Counted from the stretch's first letter, positions 25,738 through 34,454 are shown. The stretch: 39,988 nt of DNA from Chlamydiota bacterium (GCA_021772415.1 JAJFMA010000294.1:1-39988); one strand, 5' to 3'. Notes: generated from the sequence alone by a model not told the origin. Translations and numbers: made by a program.

Positions 25738-25760
25738 GGCCTAGCAGAAGGTGCTAGGCC
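25738..25760 (-). terminator. Terminator for the small membrane protein gene
   Basis: Perfect 9-base stem GGCCTAGCA / TGCTAGGCC with a 5-base loop. Read on the minus strand it lies 35 bases after the stop of the gene at 25795-26070 and is followed by TTAATCTATTCTG. Confidence 0.65.
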
Positions 25761-25794
25761 CTGAAGAGAAAGCAAAAGCGCGGTACACGCCCAC

Positions 25795-26070
25795 TTAGTC
25801 GATGTCGACTTCTTGGGTATTGTACTCCAAGCCACCGAAATTCTTGGCAGCTACATTGTATGCCCAAGCAAAAAGTGCACCAGCAACGTACGTAACCACC
25901 CAATAGGCAAAGGGTACCAACACAATGGATAGGTACTCTAGCTTTCGGGTCAGCAAAAATGCTAATATGGCGACGGGCATGCATATGAGCGACGAGAGCA
26001 AAAAATGCAGCACGCCAAGCAGTTTGCTCGACTGGTGTACGGAGATTTGGGTGATCTGTTTTTTCATCAT
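25795..26070 (-). CDS. Small membrane protein (DUF3566-like layout)
   Basis: A 91-residue protein with two hydrophobic helices (about 14-40 and 46-70). The following tract LFAWAYNVAAKNFGGLEYN resembles the end of small DUF3566-type membrane proteins. A very strong AGGAGGT abuts two adjacent ATG codons. The second (26067) has the better spacing, so the protein may be 90 residues. Function unknown. It is divergent from the hydrolase gene and has its own terminator. Confidence 0.7.
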   Translation of the reverse strand: MMKKQITQISVHQSSKLLGVLHFLLSSLICMPVAILAFLLTRKLEYLSIVLVPFAYWVVTYVAGALFAWAYNVAAKNFGGLEYNTQEVDID

Positions 26071-26274
26071 ACCTCCTAGAGAAATCAGCTCCGTCAGCGG
26101 TCCGTAACAGCTTCGGGATTAGAGCGTAGCTTAGCACGTCCCCTATTTGAGACAAATAAAAAGTTAACACACCTGTCACATGGCCAAATTTGCGTGCGGA
26201 ATACATCAATCCGTGCTAAAATAGACGCCCTAGGTTATCCTCTTTGAGTTAATATTGTGATTTAGGAGTCATAG

Positions 26275-27954
26275 ATGCGTAAAACTTTTGCTTGTTTCTT
26301 TTCTATGCTCTTTCTTTTCAGTCACTTAGAGGCAAGCCCCCGCCACCCTCGCGTCACCGTAAACGTCCCTATGCGTGACGGCACTGAGCTGCCGACAGAC
26401 ATTTATTTACCCAGCTCCGAAGCACGCGATTTACCCTGTATTTTGCTTCGCTCTCCGAACGGTCGCGACTGGCACTACGCAAAAATTGCTGACTTTGTTC
26501 ATGCCGGCTACGCGGTCGCCATTCAAGACACACGCAACGGCATCGATGCGGAGGGCAAGATGCTCCCCTTTATCGCCGATGGCTGGGGACCTCTGCAGGA
26601 TGGCTATGACACCGTGCAGTGGCTAGCCGAGTGTGAGTACTGTAACGGCAAAGTCGGTACATATGGGGTGTCGGCGCTAGGCATCACCCAGCATCTGTTG
26701 GCACCTTGCCAGCCTCCCAACCTGCACTGCCAACATATTGGCACCGCGGCGTCGAGCATTTTTGATCACGCAATCTTCAACGGAGGCCAGCTACGTAAGA
26801 ATCAGGTGGAGAAGTGGCTAGGCAGCTATGGCAACGACCCCGCGGCTCTGCACAAAGTTATTTTGTTGAGTCAGTCTCCCGAATTCAGACAGCTTTTCAA
26901 CACCTCTAATGTCGCTCACAAAGTCGATGTCCCCGCCATTCACCACGGAGGATGGTACGACACCTTCTTACAAGGAACCATCGATGGCTTCGTCAGCAGG
27001 CAACACGGTGGCGGCGTGGGAGCTAAAGGCGAGCAGAAACTCATCATTGGTCCCTGGACTCACCACTGGCCCGATCAAAATGATCTTGGAGATTTCAAGG
27101 TACCCAAAGCGGGTATGCACGCACCTGTAGATTTTTCTGCAATGGGATGGTTCGACTTCCACCTCAAGGGTGTCGAGAACGGCATTAAAGACCTCCCTGC
27201 GGTCACCTACTATGTGATGGGACCGTTCGATGAAAGTCCTTCGAGTGGTAACGTGTGGCGCAGCGCTGACACCTGGCCGGTCCCCTCGATACCCATGGCT
27301 TTCTATCTTGATGTTGGTGGAAGACTTGTTGAAGAAAGCGCACCAGCACTTCAGGGGCGTGCCAGCTTTATCCACGACCCCAACGATCCAGTGCCTACAC
27401 TTGGAGGCCATAACCTCTTTTTGCAGGCCGGCCCTGTCGACCAAAAGCCTATCGAAGAGCGAAAAGATGTTGTCGTCTTCACCTCACAGCCTCTCACTGA
27501 AGACCTAGAAATCACTGGCGCTCTAGAAGCCATCATCACCTTGTCGACAGACCAGGAAGACACCGACGTGGCGGTACGCCTATGCGACGTCTATCCTGAT
27601 GGGCGCAGCATCCTCATTTCCGACGGCATTCAGCGCCTTGCTGACCATCACTCTGTGGACGAAGAGAACGTGGCACACAAGCCCCACGAGGTCGATGTCA
27701 ACTTAGGGACGACAAGTATCGTCTTTGCTAAGGGGCACCGTATTCGCCTCTCTATCAGCAGCTCCAACTACCCGCGCTTTAGTGTGAACCCCAACCACCG
27801 CCAGGATCCAAAATCGTCAGGGCCTCACATCACTGCACACAACACCATCCATCTCGGAGGTGTCACAGGCTCGCGCCTTATACTCCCTGCTGTGCGCCGT
27901 GGCAACACAGCTCTGGTAGGGCCGTTTGCAGGACCAGCAAAACCCAACGCATAA
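26275..27954 (+). CDS. CocE/NonD family alpha/beta hydrolase, exported
   Basis: A 559-residue serine hydrolase of the X-Pro dipeptidyl-peptidase (S15)/CocE class. The signal peptide (about 1-20, ending LEA) predicts export. The nucleophile is S133 in GTYGVSALGITQ, matching the GVSYLGVTQ of cocaine esterase. D219 (GGWYDTF) and H253 (GPWTHHW) fit the rest of the triad. The C-terminal jelly-roll domain carries TDVAVRLCDVYPDGRS and LRIS-like RIRLSISSSNYPRF. TAGGAG is about 8 bases before the ATG. The substrate (peptide, ester or acylated product) cannot be told. It is 44 bases ahead of the nucleotidyltransferase gene. Confidence 0.9.
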   Translation: MRKTFACFFSMLFLFSHLEASPRHPRVTVNVPMRDGTELPTDIYLPSSEARDLPCILLRSPNGRDWHYAKIADFVHAGYAVAIQDTRNGIDAEGKMLPFIADGWGPLQDGYDTVQWLAECEYCNGKVGTYGVSALGITQHLLAPCQPPNLHCQHIGTAASSIFDHAIFNGGQLRKNQVEKWLGSYGNDPAALHKVILLSQSPEFRQLFNTSNVAHKVDVPAIHHGGWYDTFLQGTIDGFVSRQHGGGVGAKGEQKLIIGPWTHHWPDQNDLGDFKVPKAGMHAPVDFSAMGWFDFHLKGVENGIKDLPAVTYYVMGPFDESPSSGNVWRSADTWPVPSIPMAFYLDVGGRLVEESAPALQGRASFIHDPNDPVPTLGGHNLFLQAGPVDQKPIEERKDVVVFTSQPLTEDLEITGALEAIITLSTDQEDTDVAVRLCDVYPDGRSILISDGIQRLADHHSVDEENVAHKPHEVDVNLGTTSIVFAKGHRIRLSISSSNYPRFSVNPNHRQDPKSSGPHITAHNTIHLGGVTGSRLILPAVRRGNTALVGPFAGPAKPNA

Positions 27955-27998
27955 ATAGCGCCATTGCCTTAATAAGCCCGTAGTGCTTAGATAGGGCT

Positions 27999-28712
27999 AT
28001 GCAAGTAATTATTCTCGCCGCAGGTGTCGGCACTAGGCTCGCCGACGTTGAAGGTCCCAAGGCGCTCGTGCCTTTGGATGACGGCACTACCATCCTCGAC
28101 CGCCAGCTAGCAGCTTTAAGCGCTCACGTGGAACCCAGCTACGTCTATGTTGTTGTAGGCTACCGCGCCGACATCATGAAAGAACACTATCCTAACCTCC
28201 ATTTCATAGAAAACCCCGACTACGCCAGCACCAACACCGCCAAAAGTCTATGGCACGCTCTAGAGCATGTAGGTACCGCCACCGATATCCTATGGCTCAA
28301 CGGTGACGTCGTCTTCCACCCCGATGCCTTGGAAGCTATTTGGGAGCATGAAGGCAGCAGCATGCTCGCAAACACCGCAACGACAGCCGAAGAGGAAATC
28401 AAATACCGTTGTGATGCACAAGGGCATATCGTCAAAGTGTCCAAAACCGTCACAGCAGCGCAAGGCGAAGCCGTCGGCATCAACCGCTTCGCTCAAAAAG
28501 ACATCATGGCCCTCGACCGCGCTCTAGAAAAATGCGGCGATGACGACTACTTCGAACGCGCCATCCAACTCTGTATCGACGAAGGCGTCAAAATCGACCC
28601 CGTCATCATTGACGATGACCTTTGCGTCGAAGTCGATTTCCCCGAAGACCTCGACAGAGCGAACTCGCTCTTAAAGGGATGGTCTTCAGTGTCTGCCAAT
28701 CCGGACAAATAA
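27999..28712 (+). CDS. Sugar/choline-phosphate nucleotidyltransferase (LicC-like)
   Basis: A 237-residue nucleotidyltransferase. ILAAGVGTRLADVEGPKALV near the N terminus is the nucleotide-binding loop with the catalytic lysine. DILWLNGDVVF supplies the metal-binding aspartate, and DDDLCVEVDFPEDLDRA is a late signature shared with LicC and other small cytidylyl- or uridylyltransferases. It should activate a phosphorylated alcohol or sugar with CTP or UTP. The compact length favours the LicC-type group, but the substrate is not decided. No clear ribosome site before the ATG. A CDP-glycerol-type transferase lies at the right edge, so a shared surface polymer is possible. Confidence 0.8.
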   Translation: MQVIILAAGVGTRLADVEGPKALVPLDDGTTILDRQLAALSAHVEPSYVYVVVGYRADIMKEHYPNLHFIENPDYASTNTAKSLWHALEHVGTATDILWLNGDVVFHPDALEAIWEHEGSSMLANTATTAEEEIKYRCDAQGHIVKVSKTVTAAQGEAVGINRFAQKDIMALDRALEKCGDDDYFERAIQLCIDEGVKIDPVIIDDDLCVEVDFPEDLDRANSLLKGWSSVSANPDK

Positions 28713-28800
28713 AGCGCAACGCAGTTTTTCTTTAGGCCCGAAGGACTCGCCACCTGTACGGACCGGGGTTTAGCCCCAGGAAGGCAAATTAATCTCCGGA

Positions 28801-29142
28801 GCTCTGCAGAGAGTGTCAAAAAAACTCAATATGTCCATTTCTGAGCCCTTCGGGCTCAGATATTAAAGCCCAGGGCAACGCCCTGGGTAAATGTGAAAAA
28901 CAATTTGCACCCTGAATGGGTGCGACATGATTAGGGATTGCAATGTCTTAAAACGAGGAATGAACTCCTCTCCAAATAGTTGTGGGAGCTCTTGCTCGAA
29001 TATTGCGTCCGTTTCGGTCGCACCCCTTCAGGGTGCAATTATATGATACCTTTTCCCAGGGCTACGCCCTGGGCTATAATGTCTGAGCCCAACGGGCTCC
29101 AAAAATTGGAGTATTGAAGTTTCCTGGCACTCTCTTCAGAGC
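28801..29142. repeat. Symmetric array of three hairpin pairs within terminal inverted repeats
   Basis: Ends 28801-28818 and 29125-29142 are inverted copies (16 of 18). Inside, three different palindromes appear in order and then again in reverse order: CTGAGCCC..GGGCTCAG (28841-28859 and 29085-29099), CCCAGGGC..GCCCTGGG (28867-28888 and 29055-29071), GCACCC..GGGTGC (28905-28925 and 29018-29038). This fills the 479-base gap 28713-29191 between the nucleotidyltransferase and the SET-domain gene. No gene is seen in it. Confidence 0.85.
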
Positions 29143-29163
29143 TAAATGGTCACTACATATTAC

Positions 29164-29181
29164 CTAGCCCTCAAGGGCTAG
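29164..29181. repeat. CTAGCCCT hairpin, copy of the one at 5943
   Basis: CTAGCCCTCAAGGGCTAG, an 8-base perfect stem, 10 bases beyond the stop of the SET-domain gene as read on the minus strand. It could end that transcript. The copy at 5943-5960 differs by one base. Confidence 0.6.
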
Positions 29182-29191
29182 CCTGTACAGC

Positions 29192-30535
29192 TCAGGAAGC
29201 GCCAATAGAATTCCGTGCGCCCTTAAGAGCTTCACGCGTGATCAGCCCCTCTTCAACAAGAGGCTTCCAGCGGTCGGCTTGGGTAAGGTAACGCAGCATA
29301 TGACGTGTCCAGCATGCATGCAGAAGCTCTTGCAACGACGACGTTTTTTGATCAACACGAGTGGTAAGTTTCGTCAGCCCCTCTGTCTGCTGCACAAAGG
29401 CTCTCAATACGTTAGGAGAGAGCTCTACCATCTTCATTTTCTGAGACGTGAACCACGTGCCGCTGTTGTCATACGAGTAGGTAAGCATCTCATCCTTTTC
29501 AATGTCACGCAGCGCAAAGAGCACAACAATAGGAAGGCCGTGGTCCATCACCGTCATCAGGCCTAGTGTCGGCGGACCATGATTGATAAATTGCGCCATT
29601 CCGTCGCCGGTCACAGCATCGATACAGAGATTCGCAGGAAAGTCTTTGACGTGCATCACGCGATCGGAGGGATCTCCATATTTAGACACCCACACCGCAT
29701 CGTCGACAACACCTGAGTAGGGCACCACGAGTTCTCCAGCGGCGATTTTCCGCGATGCTAAGCCCTCCCACTGCCCATCCAGGAATTTGGGAACCGGACT
29801 ACCATCGTCTTTATAGTGCATCTTTTGTACGTAAAACGGCGGAGAAGTGAATATAGATTTCCAATGCTGAAACTGCTCTTCTACATAAGCACGGATCGGG
29901 TGCTGGCGATAGTACTGCCCACTAACCGGGTAGCGACGCCGCAGTGCCAGAAGCGCACGAGCGGTGAAGCGCGGGTAAGGCAAAAACGGAGACCCAAATA
30001 TCTCATCATAATCTTGAAGAGAGAGCGCTGCCCCCTCTTTAAGCACTGGCAGCGCATGAGGCATGGTTTCTTGTGGATTGGATAAGCGCACGCGTAGAAG
30101 ATCCATGGGTCGAGTACCGGAGAGCGTCGCGCCATTGAGTTCTGCGCCATACTCCTTCAAGAGCTTTAGCATCGGAATATGAGGATGCATAGCCGCCCAA
30201 TGTGCTAGGGTATATCCTACGGAATCACGCACATTGGCGTCGGCGCCGTGCTCAAGCAGTAACTCTGCAGAAGAAACATCCCCCCGCAATACCGCCAATG
30301 TCAGGAGGGTCATGATCAGAGGCGTAAAATCTGTGGGGACAGTGACGACTTGTTTGGCGAGCTCAGGATCCTTGCTAAGTGCGGCTTCAAGACTTGTGAT
30401 ATCTACGCATTCTCTCCAGCGCTCAGGAAGGCCAAAATCCTCGTCTTCAACAAGTTCGATAGCTAGATTGCGCAGGCATTCTGCAACTTCGGTGATGTCC
30501 TGTCCCATTACCAGTAGTGTGTCCTCATTTCCCAT
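29192..30535 (-). CDS. Ankyrin-repeat plus SET-domain protein, candidate effector
   Basis: A 447-residue protein (numbers below count from a GTG two codons earlier, at 30541). Ankyrin-like repeats lie at about 70-150 (ELLLEHGADANVRDSVGYTL, LKLLKEYGAELNG). A SET lysine-methyltransferase domain lies at about 256-358: GLASRKIAAGELVVPYSG at its start, then FINHGPPT (N320-H321, the AdoMet-binding NH), and EKDEMLTYSYD with the closing tyrosines. A helical tail follows. SET proteins of chlamydiae are known to methylate host or own chromatin proteins, and ankyrins bind proteins. I infer a secreted effector, but no secretion signal can be seen. No strong ribosome site precedes the ATG at 30535. Confidence 0.82.
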   Translation of the reverse strand: MGNEDTLLVMGQDITEVAECLRNLAIELVEDEDFGLPERWRECVDITSLEAALSKDPELAKQVVTVPTDFTPLIMTLLTLAVLRGDVSSAELLLEHGADANVRDSVGYTLAHWAAMHPHIPMLKLLKEYGAELNGATLSGTRPMDLLRVRLSNPQETMPHALPVLKEGAALSLQDYDEIFGSPFLPYPRFTARALLALRRRYPVSGQYYRQHPIRAYVEEQFQHWKSIFTSPPFYVQKMHYKDDGSPVPKFLDGQWEGLASRKIAAGELVVPYSGVVDDAVWVSKYGDPSDRVMHVKDFPANLCIDAVTGDGMAQFINHGPPTLGLMTVMDHGLPIVVLFALRDIEKDEMLTYSYDNSGTWFTSQKMKMVELSPNVLRAFVQQTEGLTKLTTRVDQKTSSLQELLHACWTRHMLRYLTQADRWKPLVEEGLITREALKGARNSIGAS

Positions 30536-30609
30536 GCCCACACGTTACAAGAAATACGCTAAATTGGGATAGATACTGAAAAGTTTAGTAGATTCGCAAA
30601 AGAAAAGAC

Positions 30610-30681
30610 CCAAGTGACCGCAGGGACATAAGGGACATGCTTGCTTATGCATGTATGCTTGCCCCCAGCGTCTGGGCATGC
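30610..30681. repeat. Periodic GGGACAT arm and an adjoining palindrome
   Basis: AAGTGACCGCAGGGACATAA then GGGACATG (30610-30637) is a single arm of the periodic-word type. It is followed by a stem around TGCCCCCAGCGTCTGGGCA with flanking ATGCAT on both sides (about 30645-30681). It lies between the divergent SET-domain and secreted-protein genes. Confidence 0.45.
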
Positions 30682-30779
30682 ATCAGGACATTGACTGTAT
30701 TGCCTTTTTCCTATAAAATGTTTACTTAAATAACTAATGCCATAAATCAACTAGTCTTTACTAGCGAAGCGTCACAAAA

Positions 30780-31604
30780 ATGCTTAACACATCACTAAAA
30801 CACATCTTGTACAGCGCCACATTTTCGGTAGTTACATTGATTGGATCATGTGTCTTTGCCGCTGATACAATCACCATCGATACCCATGGAAAGGCTCTTT
30901 CCATCATTGTTCCTGAGGGGCACGGAGTTTCAGAAAAAACACAAGAACACCTCGATGAACTCGGTCAGGGAATCTATACGAATCTGCACATTTCTTATGC
31001 GGGCCCCCTCCACGGAAAAGACGCTGTGGTCTACAAGGAGATGATTGCTGAGCTAGAAGAAATTATTGATGCCGACATACACCTCCTTGACCCTGCACTA
31101 AGAGACGACGACCCGCATTGGACCTTAGACAGCAACGTCACTGAAGCCGCCGCAGCACTTTTTGATGACCACGCCATCGTGATTTGTCCTGTGGGTGATG
31201 CCTCTATATTCGGAAGACACAAGGACCAACACACTATTCGTGTGACGGCGTTGGAGATTTTTTCATTTTTAACAGGTATACCTCAAACAAATTCGAGCCT
31301 AAATAATTTCGAGAATCTCGTTGGAGGCCAGCCGCAAGGTGGAAGACTTGTAAACCCTATTGAAATTGGGGAGGAACGCTTTTATGTCTTTGTGCGGACA
31401 GAATCGGCATCATCCGAATACAGCTGCAGGCTCTCCATGCATTCACAGCAGGACCTACTTGACCTTTGGCAGATTGTGCTCGGAACAACGATCGACCCAG
31501 TCGGCAGCCAAAGCAGCTATACTACTGTCCCCTTTCATCACATGTTGCTCTTAGAGCGATTGACTTCTTTAGAAGAGTGTGACGACGAGTTTCTTGCAAT
31601 GTAG
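30780..31604 (+). CDS. Exported protein, function unknown
   Basis: A 274-residue protein with an N-terminal export signal. Cleavage after VFA (residue 27) gives a mature start ADTITIDT. LIGSC just before could instead act as a lipobox, so lipid attachment is possible. The mature part is acidic, mixed alpha/beta by appearance, with no motif I know (segments such as ISYAGPLHGKDAVV and ERFYVFVRTESASS). It ends ECDDEFLAM. No clear ribosome site; ATG at 30780 follows CGTCACAAAA. It is followed by a 704-base gap. Confidence 0.65.
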   Translation: MLNTSLKHILYSATFSVVTLIGSCVFAADTITIDTHGKALSIIVPEGHGVSEKTQEHLDELGQGIYTNLHISYAGPLHGKDAVVYKEMIAELEEIIDADIHLLDPALRDDDPHWTLDSNVTEAAAALFDDHAIVICPVGDASIFGRHKDQHTIRVTALEIFSFLTGIPQTNSSLNNFENLVGGQPQGGRLVNPIEIGEERFYVFVRTESASSEYSCRLSMHSQQDLLDLWQIVLGTTIDPVGSQSSYTTVPFHHMLLLERLTSLEECDDEFLAM

Positions 31605-31737
31605 ATTCTCGTGAGCCCACTCCACCCGACGATAGCAGGAAGTGGGAGCAGGGCCCGTCGTATACCCGAAGTCTGTAAATAAATATTCGAATTCAAATTC
31701 TTTTCATCTCCTCAATCAAAGGCAGTGAGTTCCGTCA

Positions 31738-32006
31738 TGAGGCCCGAAGGGCCAGCTTATGATAGCCCCACCCGTGAGGGTGGGGTAAAGCAAAAAAGCA
31801 TCCTGAGCCCCATCGGGGCGGCTTGTGACCCCGGCGGATTAAACCGACACAAAGCGTTTTATCCAATGCCATGAGTAATACGAAGCACGTTCTTCTCCGG
31901 ATCCATGAATCGGGGCCACAAGCCGCACCGTTGGGGCTCAAAATCATATTCCACTTTACCCCACCCTCACGGGTGGGGCTATCATAAGACGGCCCGTTGG
32001 GCCTTA
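31738..32006. repeat. 269-base nested inverted repeat with perfect 35-base arms
   Basis: Arms 31756-31790 and 31954-31988 are exact reverse complements over 35 bases, each containing the CCCCACCC..GGGTGGGG hairpin. Outside them lie GGCCC..GGGCC hairpins (31741-31753 and 31991-32003). Inside, 31805-31834 and 31911-31939 pair with a few changes (GAGCCCC...CGGCTTGTG...CCCCGG). The whole can fold as one cruciform or long RNA stem. It lies in the gene-free stretch 31605-32308, which otherwise holds a fragment like the 20.5 kb arm near 32190 and an AT-rich tract before the next gene. Confidence 0.9.
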
Positions 32007-32219
32007 GAACCAAAAGCTTACCAACATCTTTAGTCCAATCTGGGCGCTTGCAGCAATCGCTTAAAAATATTATTTGCAAATTTTTGGTAATGACAAGGAC
32101 TACGTCCTAGGCTAAGCATATGTCAGCGCGTCGCGCTTAATTACCATGCCTTAGTTGTGATCAAAACATCGAAAACCGAGTCTGCGCCTCGGCGGCTATT
32201 TTTATTCCATTTCAATAAT

Positions 32220-32308
32220 ACTTTAAAATCAAACAAGAAGAATTAACAATTAGACATTTAATAAACCATCCATTATATTGATTAAAGCCCTAAACAACTT
32301 GGTTTATT
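32220..32308 (+). promoter_or_regulatory. AT-rich leader of the 583-residue protein gene
   Basis: About 90 bases of strongly AT-rich DNA end at the ATG at 32309. No Shine-Dalgarno-like purine run precedes the ATG (ACTTGGTTTATT). The text TATATTGATTAAAGCCCTAA resembles TTTATTGATATTAATCCTAA in front of the 1533-residue gene, so the two paralogues may share control. Confidence 0.4.
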
Positions 32309-34060
32309 ATGGAAAATATCACTATTCCCTCGTGCTGGGACATACAGCGCTGGGCCATCGATGGCACATCTTTAGCGCATAACTGCATTCAGCTTGCCGA
32401 AGAATTAGCCCCCTGCGAAGGATCGGAAAACACGCCTGCTGCGACTCTTTCCCGGTCGGTAATGCAATTTATCTTCACACTACTGCAGCAAGGTTTCGAG
32501 CAGGAGCGCGTCTCATTCCCTCTTTATGCTGCAACGGTTCTCGTGCTACACAGCCGCGGCCACGCCTTTGTGGACCTCGGCTATGTTCGCGCAGGTCTCA
32601 ACGACGCGCATTTTGAATCTGGTGATGGAGAGGACATGAACACTCTACGGGCCGCTTTAAGTGCACTTGAAAATGAAGAACGCGAAGCACTACTGCCTCC
32701 TAATACAACACTCAAATTCAATGACGACACGACTCAAAGGATCAACCGTGCATGGTTACTTAGCCTCTTTCCTAACTTGCAAAAGAAATTCAAATTTCGT
32801 GATGGCATGTTCGTGACGAGCCACGTCTCAGGCCGAAATTTTTCATCGGCCGCAAAAATAGTCCAAGATCCGATGAGAGAGATCGATAACGACACAATCT
32901 ATGGAGACAACCCTCTCCGCGACATTCTGGAACTGACGGCGATATCAGAAACCACAACCTCACTTGAAGCCTGCGCACGCATTGTAAAGGCGAATTTCGA
33001 TAAGGGGCAACAAAAGAGGTCAGTGTCCATGCAGTTTCTTGATCGCCATCGAATCAGTATGACCCTGCAGGACTTTAGTTGTACATTCCCAGGATACTAC
33101 CTTGAAGTGAATGATGGTGGCGTATCCATCCCCGAACCCTTCAAACTTTATACGATGACTAAACTGCTTATGGCAAGGCCTGATATGCTTGGGAACGCGG
33201 CCGTCATGCAGCCGGCTGACACCGCGGCTCTAGTGCGAATGGCTAAAAACTGCTATCGCTCACCCTACACTGATGCCCTCGATGCATACGCAGCGCAGCA
33301 TTTTAATCCTGATTTTCGTGTCCCAGATAACGTAAAAAACACTATGGAGATCATATTCGGATGTCTGGCGACCAATACTGCAAATCGCAATGCCCTTCTA
33401 TTTCCTAAGCTTTACCGCAGAGTCAGATCAGAGCTGGCAAAGGAAGGTATTCACTTTAAATCGAGCGCTGGAGAGGTAAATGCCGCCTTTGGCCCTGAGC
33501 TCACTCCAAATGCTCTAGGACTGCTGCTACCTTTGCTTAGCGCAGCTCACAGTATCGAGATCGAATGCTCTCAGAGTATCTACTGTGTGCTTGTGCAAAA
33601 CCTTCCTTTCTTACAAGACAACCCCAACGTACACACCATCATCATCCACTATACCGATCCCCAACCAGAAACAATCGAGAGCGCGCTAAAGCTATTGCTA
33701 CGAGAAAAAAAAGCTATCCCTGAAGTAGCTCAAACCTGGGAAGAAGGACGCGTCATTCTCTCCTTTAACAAACCAGAACGTGCGCCAATTCCGCTGCCAG
33801 CACATGTTCGAGTTCCGAATCTCCTACCTACAAAGCCAGAGGAAGCCGATGAAGCGTGGATGAAGATGGATATTCCCCCACCACTCGTCGACATGGCTGA
33901 GGAGATTCCACGCGTTAGCTGGCTTGAAGCAGTAGAGCACCTCCTTTCCCCAGAAGAGCTTTACTATTATACGATCGACGATGCTCTAGGGACATATGCC
34001 AATGCAAGCATCGCAAGAAACGGTGAGGGCTCTGGAAGTGGGTCCGGATCAGCTTCCTAA
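32309..34060 (+). CDS. BTB-like protein, paralogue of the next gene
   Basis: A 583-residue soluble protein, no signal peptide. Residues about 128-228 follow a BTB/POZ-like pattern: LPPNTTLKF, INRAWLLSLFPNL, then ILELTAISETTTSLEACARI. A second, weaker copy of that pattern may span about 262-332 (EVNDGGVSIPEPFK ... ADTAALVRMAKNCY). A module at about 340-490 (IIFGCLATNTANRNALLFPK, LYRRV, EGIHFK, LLPLLSAAHSIEIE, EEGRVILSF) recurs twice in the next gene. It lacks leucine-rich repeats and ends with a Gly/Ser tail (GEGSGSGSGSAS). I infer a host-directed protein, since BTB proteins mainly serve as adaptors of eukaryotic ubiquitin ligases. The BTB call is by eye. Confidence 0.7.
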   Translation: MENITIPSCWDIQRWAIDGTSLAHNCIQLAEELAPCEGSENTPAATLSRSVMQFIFTLLQQGFEQERVSFPLYAATVLVLHSRGHAFVDLGYVRAGLNDAHFESGDGEDMNTLRAALSALENEEREALLPPNTTLKFNDDTTQRINRAWLLSLFPNLQKKFKFRDGMFVTSHVSGRNFSSAAKIVQDPMREIDNDTIYGDNPLRDILELTAISETTTSLEACARIVKANFDKGQQKRSVSMQFLDRHRISMTLQDFSCTFPGYYLEVNDGGVSIPEPFKLYTMTKLLMARPDMLGNAAVMQPADTAALVRMAKNCYRSPYTDALDAYAAQHFNPDFRVPDNVKNTMEIIFGCLATNTANRNALLFPKLYRRVRSELAKEGIHFKSSAGEVNAAFGPELTPNALGLLLPLLSAAHSIEIECSQSIYCVLVQNLPFLQDNPNVHTIIIHYTDPQPETIESALKLLLREKKAIPEVAQTWEEGRVILSFNKPERAPIPLPAHVRVPNLLPTKPEEADEAWMKMDIPPPLVDMAEEIPRVSWLEAVEHLLSPEELYYYTIDDALGTYANASIARNGEGSGSGSGSAS

Positions 34061-34454
34061 TATGTCGTAGGATCCAATTCCGTCACCTATTAAGGTTCTC
34101 TAGGCGCATGTTCCAGGGGGAGCACTGTAGAGAGCTTAAAATAGAAAAGTCTTAAGGGGGCTAGCCAGCACCCTTTTGGCGCTACCCCGTGCGGAGTAAC
34201 AGCAAACGTCAGAATTAGTTAGACTCTTTTTTGGTCAGGAACTGTAGGAAGAATAGGAAAGGAGAAACACGAACTAAACGACGGGGGTCATCGCCTACTA
34301 CTTATCGCACCATCTTCTGAATATAAACTAATTACGATTCCCTAGCTCCTATTACTAATTAATCTAAGGTTTTATATAACTATAATTTATTGATATTAAT
34401 CCTAAAACTAATTATATTAACAATAACCACAACCAAACTGTTAGTTATATTTAA
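34061..34454. other. Gene-free stretch with repeat fragments and AT-rich leader
   Basis: Contains CAGCACCCTTTT (34166-34177), the complement of 5990-6001, next to a CTAGCC fragment of the same repeat family. A periodic AGGAA tract lies at about 34236-34264. From about 34320 the DNA is very AT-rich up to the ATG at 34455. TATAAT at 34381-34386 is a possible -10 box with no good -35 box. No ribosome site is seen before the ATG. No gene visible. Confidence 0.55.

Noticed and set aside
25434-25757. Forward frame of 107 codons after sctT
   Set aside because: It runs through the long inverted repeat, has no ribosome site, and its translation mirrors the repeat words.
25754-26209. Minus-strand frame of 151 codons
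   Set aside because: It overlaps the small membrane protein gene in another frame. That gene has the strong ribosome site, helices and a terminator.
28801-29142. CRISPR-like array of short palindromic repeats
   Set aside because: The repeats differ from each other and are in mirror order, spacers are not uniform, and no cas genes are present.
31735-32079. Minus-strand frame of 114 codons
   Set aside because: It lies wholly within the nested inverted repeat and its flank, and has repetitive, non-protein-like sequence.
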